A DNA stretch of 64,000 nucleotides from an uncultured Bacteroidales bacterium. GTDB taxonomy: Bacteria; Bacteroidota; Bacteroidia; Bacteroidales; Paludibacteraceae. Positions within the stretch are counted from its first letter, which is position 1; every line of letters starts with the position of its first letter. The stretch spans positions 1 through 64,000 of the forward strand of contig CALUNA010000014.1 in NCBI GenBank assembly GCA_944321895.1, written 5' to 3'. Positions 62,952-64,000 of this stretch are shown here, in pieces. The position numbers and the translations under genes were made by a program. A model generated the notes under the pieces. It did no database searches, was not told the origin of the DNA, and was given only the letters and a program-made list of their open reading frames with translations.

Positions 62952-62994
62952 AATCTCCTAAGGAACTGTCAATTGTTTTTTAGGAGATTTTTTT
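62952..62994 (+). terminator. Intrinsic terminator after pgi
   Basis: AATCTCCTAA (62952-62961) pairs perfectly with TTAGGAGATT (62980-62989) and is followed by T5. The same T tract supplies a TTTG (62992-62995) that is the -33 element of the next promoter. Confidence 0.8.
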
Positions 62995-63022
62995 GTTGTT
63001 TTAAATAATAGTTGTACTTTTG
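62992..63022 (+). promoter_or_regulatory. Complete -33/-7 promoter of the GLUG-like gene
   Basis: TTTG (62992-62995) and TACTTTTG (63015-63022) are separated by 19 bp, the expected Bacteroidota spacing. It drives the gene starting at 63096, with a leader of about 65 bases. Confidence 0.7.
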
Positions 63023-63095
63023 CGCCGTATTATTATAGGAGAGTTGTGTCTTGTATTTTGGGTAATCTATTTTCTTTCTCTCTAATTGCGTGATT

Positions 63096-64000
63096 ATGAA
63101 AAAGATATTTTTAGTTGGTTGCTTAAGTTTGCTTAGTGTGTTTTTTGCTTCCTCCCAATCCTTGGGCTCGCAGTCAAACCCTTTGACGATAGATAATCTG
63201 GAAGATTTTAAGGAATTTCGAAATGCTGTAAATGATAATGGTGCATACAAGGGTGTACCTATGCAGCAGGGTAGTTATTCTGGTGGTGCCGGTTTGTATT
63301 TTGTGTTGACCGCTGATATTGATATGGGTGGTGTGCAAAATGCAGATGGCAGTTGGGGTGGTGCCACTTGGACTCCTATCGGTACAGAAGAATATCCATT
63401 CCGTGGTAACTTCAATGGCAAAGGGCATAAGATAAGTAATCTGTTTATCAATAATCCGGGTAGTGACTATCAGGGATTGTTTGGGTATGTACAGTATAGT
63501 AATGGTGGATCTATATCTTTGGATAGTATAGTTGTGGAAAGTGGATCCATCACGGGACAACAATATGTAGGTGGTATTGTTGGATATATATGGGGATCTT
63601 CGAGCCGGCCGTGTTTTATGACTGGTTGTATAAATAAGGCTTCTATCAAGGGAATAAACTATGTCGGAGGTATTGGAGGATATGGATATGTATATGTAAA
63701 TGCAACCAATTGTTTGAATGCCGCCACTTTGACGGGTACGAGTTATTTGGGAGGTGTGTTTGGGAGAGCTTATAGCAATGTTACGATAACTTCATGTTTT
63801 AGCGTGGGGTATATATATGCTACTAGTGAATTTATTGGTGGATTAGCAGGAGATATAAGAAGTAGTAAAATATCGGGTAGTGTTAATGCGAGTAATATAG
63901 TTGTTAATAATGAGTCTGCTTCAAAAATAGGTGGTTTAGGTGGATATGTGGCAACTAATACGGAGATAAAGGAATCTATTAATATTGGTGCGGTAGTTTG
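63096..64000 (+). CDS. Secreted GLUG-like repeat surface protein, 3' partial
   Basis: The frame is open from the ATG to the window edge (about 301 residues visible). A signal peptide (KIFLVGCLSLLSVFFASSQ) is followed by an N-terminal GLYFVLTADIDMGG and FNGKGHKISNLFIN segment. Glycine-rich repeats of the GLUG/beta-helix kind follow, for example QYVGGIVGYIWG, NYVGGIGGYGYV, SYLGGVFGRAYS and FIGGLAGDI. The unseen C-terminus probably carries a T9SS or other anchoring domain. Such proteins are surface adhesins or fimbria-like components. The function is unknown. Confidence 0.8.
   Translation, partial: MKKIFLVGCLSLLSVFFASSQSLGSQSNPLTIDNLEDFKEFRNAVNDNGAYKGVPMQQGSYSGGAGLYFVLTADIDMGGVQNADGSWGGATWTPIGTEEYPFRGNFNGKGHKISNLFINNPGSDYQGLFGYVQYSNGGSISLDSIVVESGSITGQQYVGGIVGYIWGSSSRPCFMTGCINKASIKGINYVGGIGGYGYVYVNATNCLNAATLTGTSYLGGVFGRAYSNVTITSCFSVGYIYATSEFIGGLAGDIRSSKISGSVNASNIVVNNESASKIGGLGGYVATNTEIKESINIGAVV

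Noticed and set aside
1-64000. tRNA, rRNA, insertion sequence or prophage
   Set aside because: No cloverleaf-like segments, transposase, integrase or phage structural genes were seen on reading. A tRNAscan and IS search would settle it.

Overview
The window is a Bacteroidota (order Bacteroidales) chromosome segment. The evidence is Bacteroidota-type -7 promoter boxes (TAnnTTTG) ahead of many genes, a SusC/SusD pair, a hybrid two-component system, and several exported proteins ending in type IX secretion (T9SS) sorting domains together with the T9SS-associated lipoprotein GldJ. T9SS plus BspA-type leucine-rich repeats points to a Prevotella/Porphyromonas-like or related gut or oral Bacteroidales rather than Bacteroides proper. 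That placement is inference.

Layout. 0.3-3.6 kb: a DUF4143-type AAA ATPase behind an 11-bp motif repeated three times at exact 33-bp spacing, then a secreted leucine-rich repeat protein. 3.9-6.4 kb (minus): an AT-rich GATC-type restriction-modification operon with a Dam/DpnM-like methylase, a MutH/Sau3AI-like endonuclease split by a frameshift, and a DpnA-like methylase. 6.5-16.4 kb: housekeeping genes, namely a lytic transglycosylase, a Ca/Na antiporter, GldJ, folP-cdaA, metG, an unannotated 56-residue membrane protein and a Uup-type ABC-F protein.

16.5-39.9 kb is a pectin-type polysaccharide utilisation locus: two paralogous beta-helix proteins of unrecognised family, SusC, SusD, a surface lipoprotein, a GH2, an alpha/beta esterase, a GH28, a CE12 acetylesterase, a separately promoted T9SS beta-helix protein, and the hybrid sensor/AraC regulator. 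Both promoters of the locus carry a similar 21-bp direct repeat 13-14 bp upstream of the -7 box and lack a -33 TTTG. This looks like the regulator's operator.

39.9-44 kb: dusB-HAD, and on the minus strand ndk, an M23/LysM peptidase and a DUF3298-like lipoprotein. 44-52 kb (minus): two sulfatases of different active-site type (Ser and Cys) bracket three T9SS-exported GEVED or lectin-like proteins. 52.1-58.8 kb: an apparent metal-linked surface operon made of a Cys/His-rich small protein, a TonB-dependent receptor, a PCMD/DUF5018-like lipoprotein, a beta-barrel and an HMA-domain protein. 58.9-62.9 kb: lysS, gpsA, pgi. The window ends inside a secreted GLUG-like repeat protein.

No rRNA, tRNA, CRISPR array, transposase or phage gene was recognised. 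All functions are read from motifs by eye; no database search was run.
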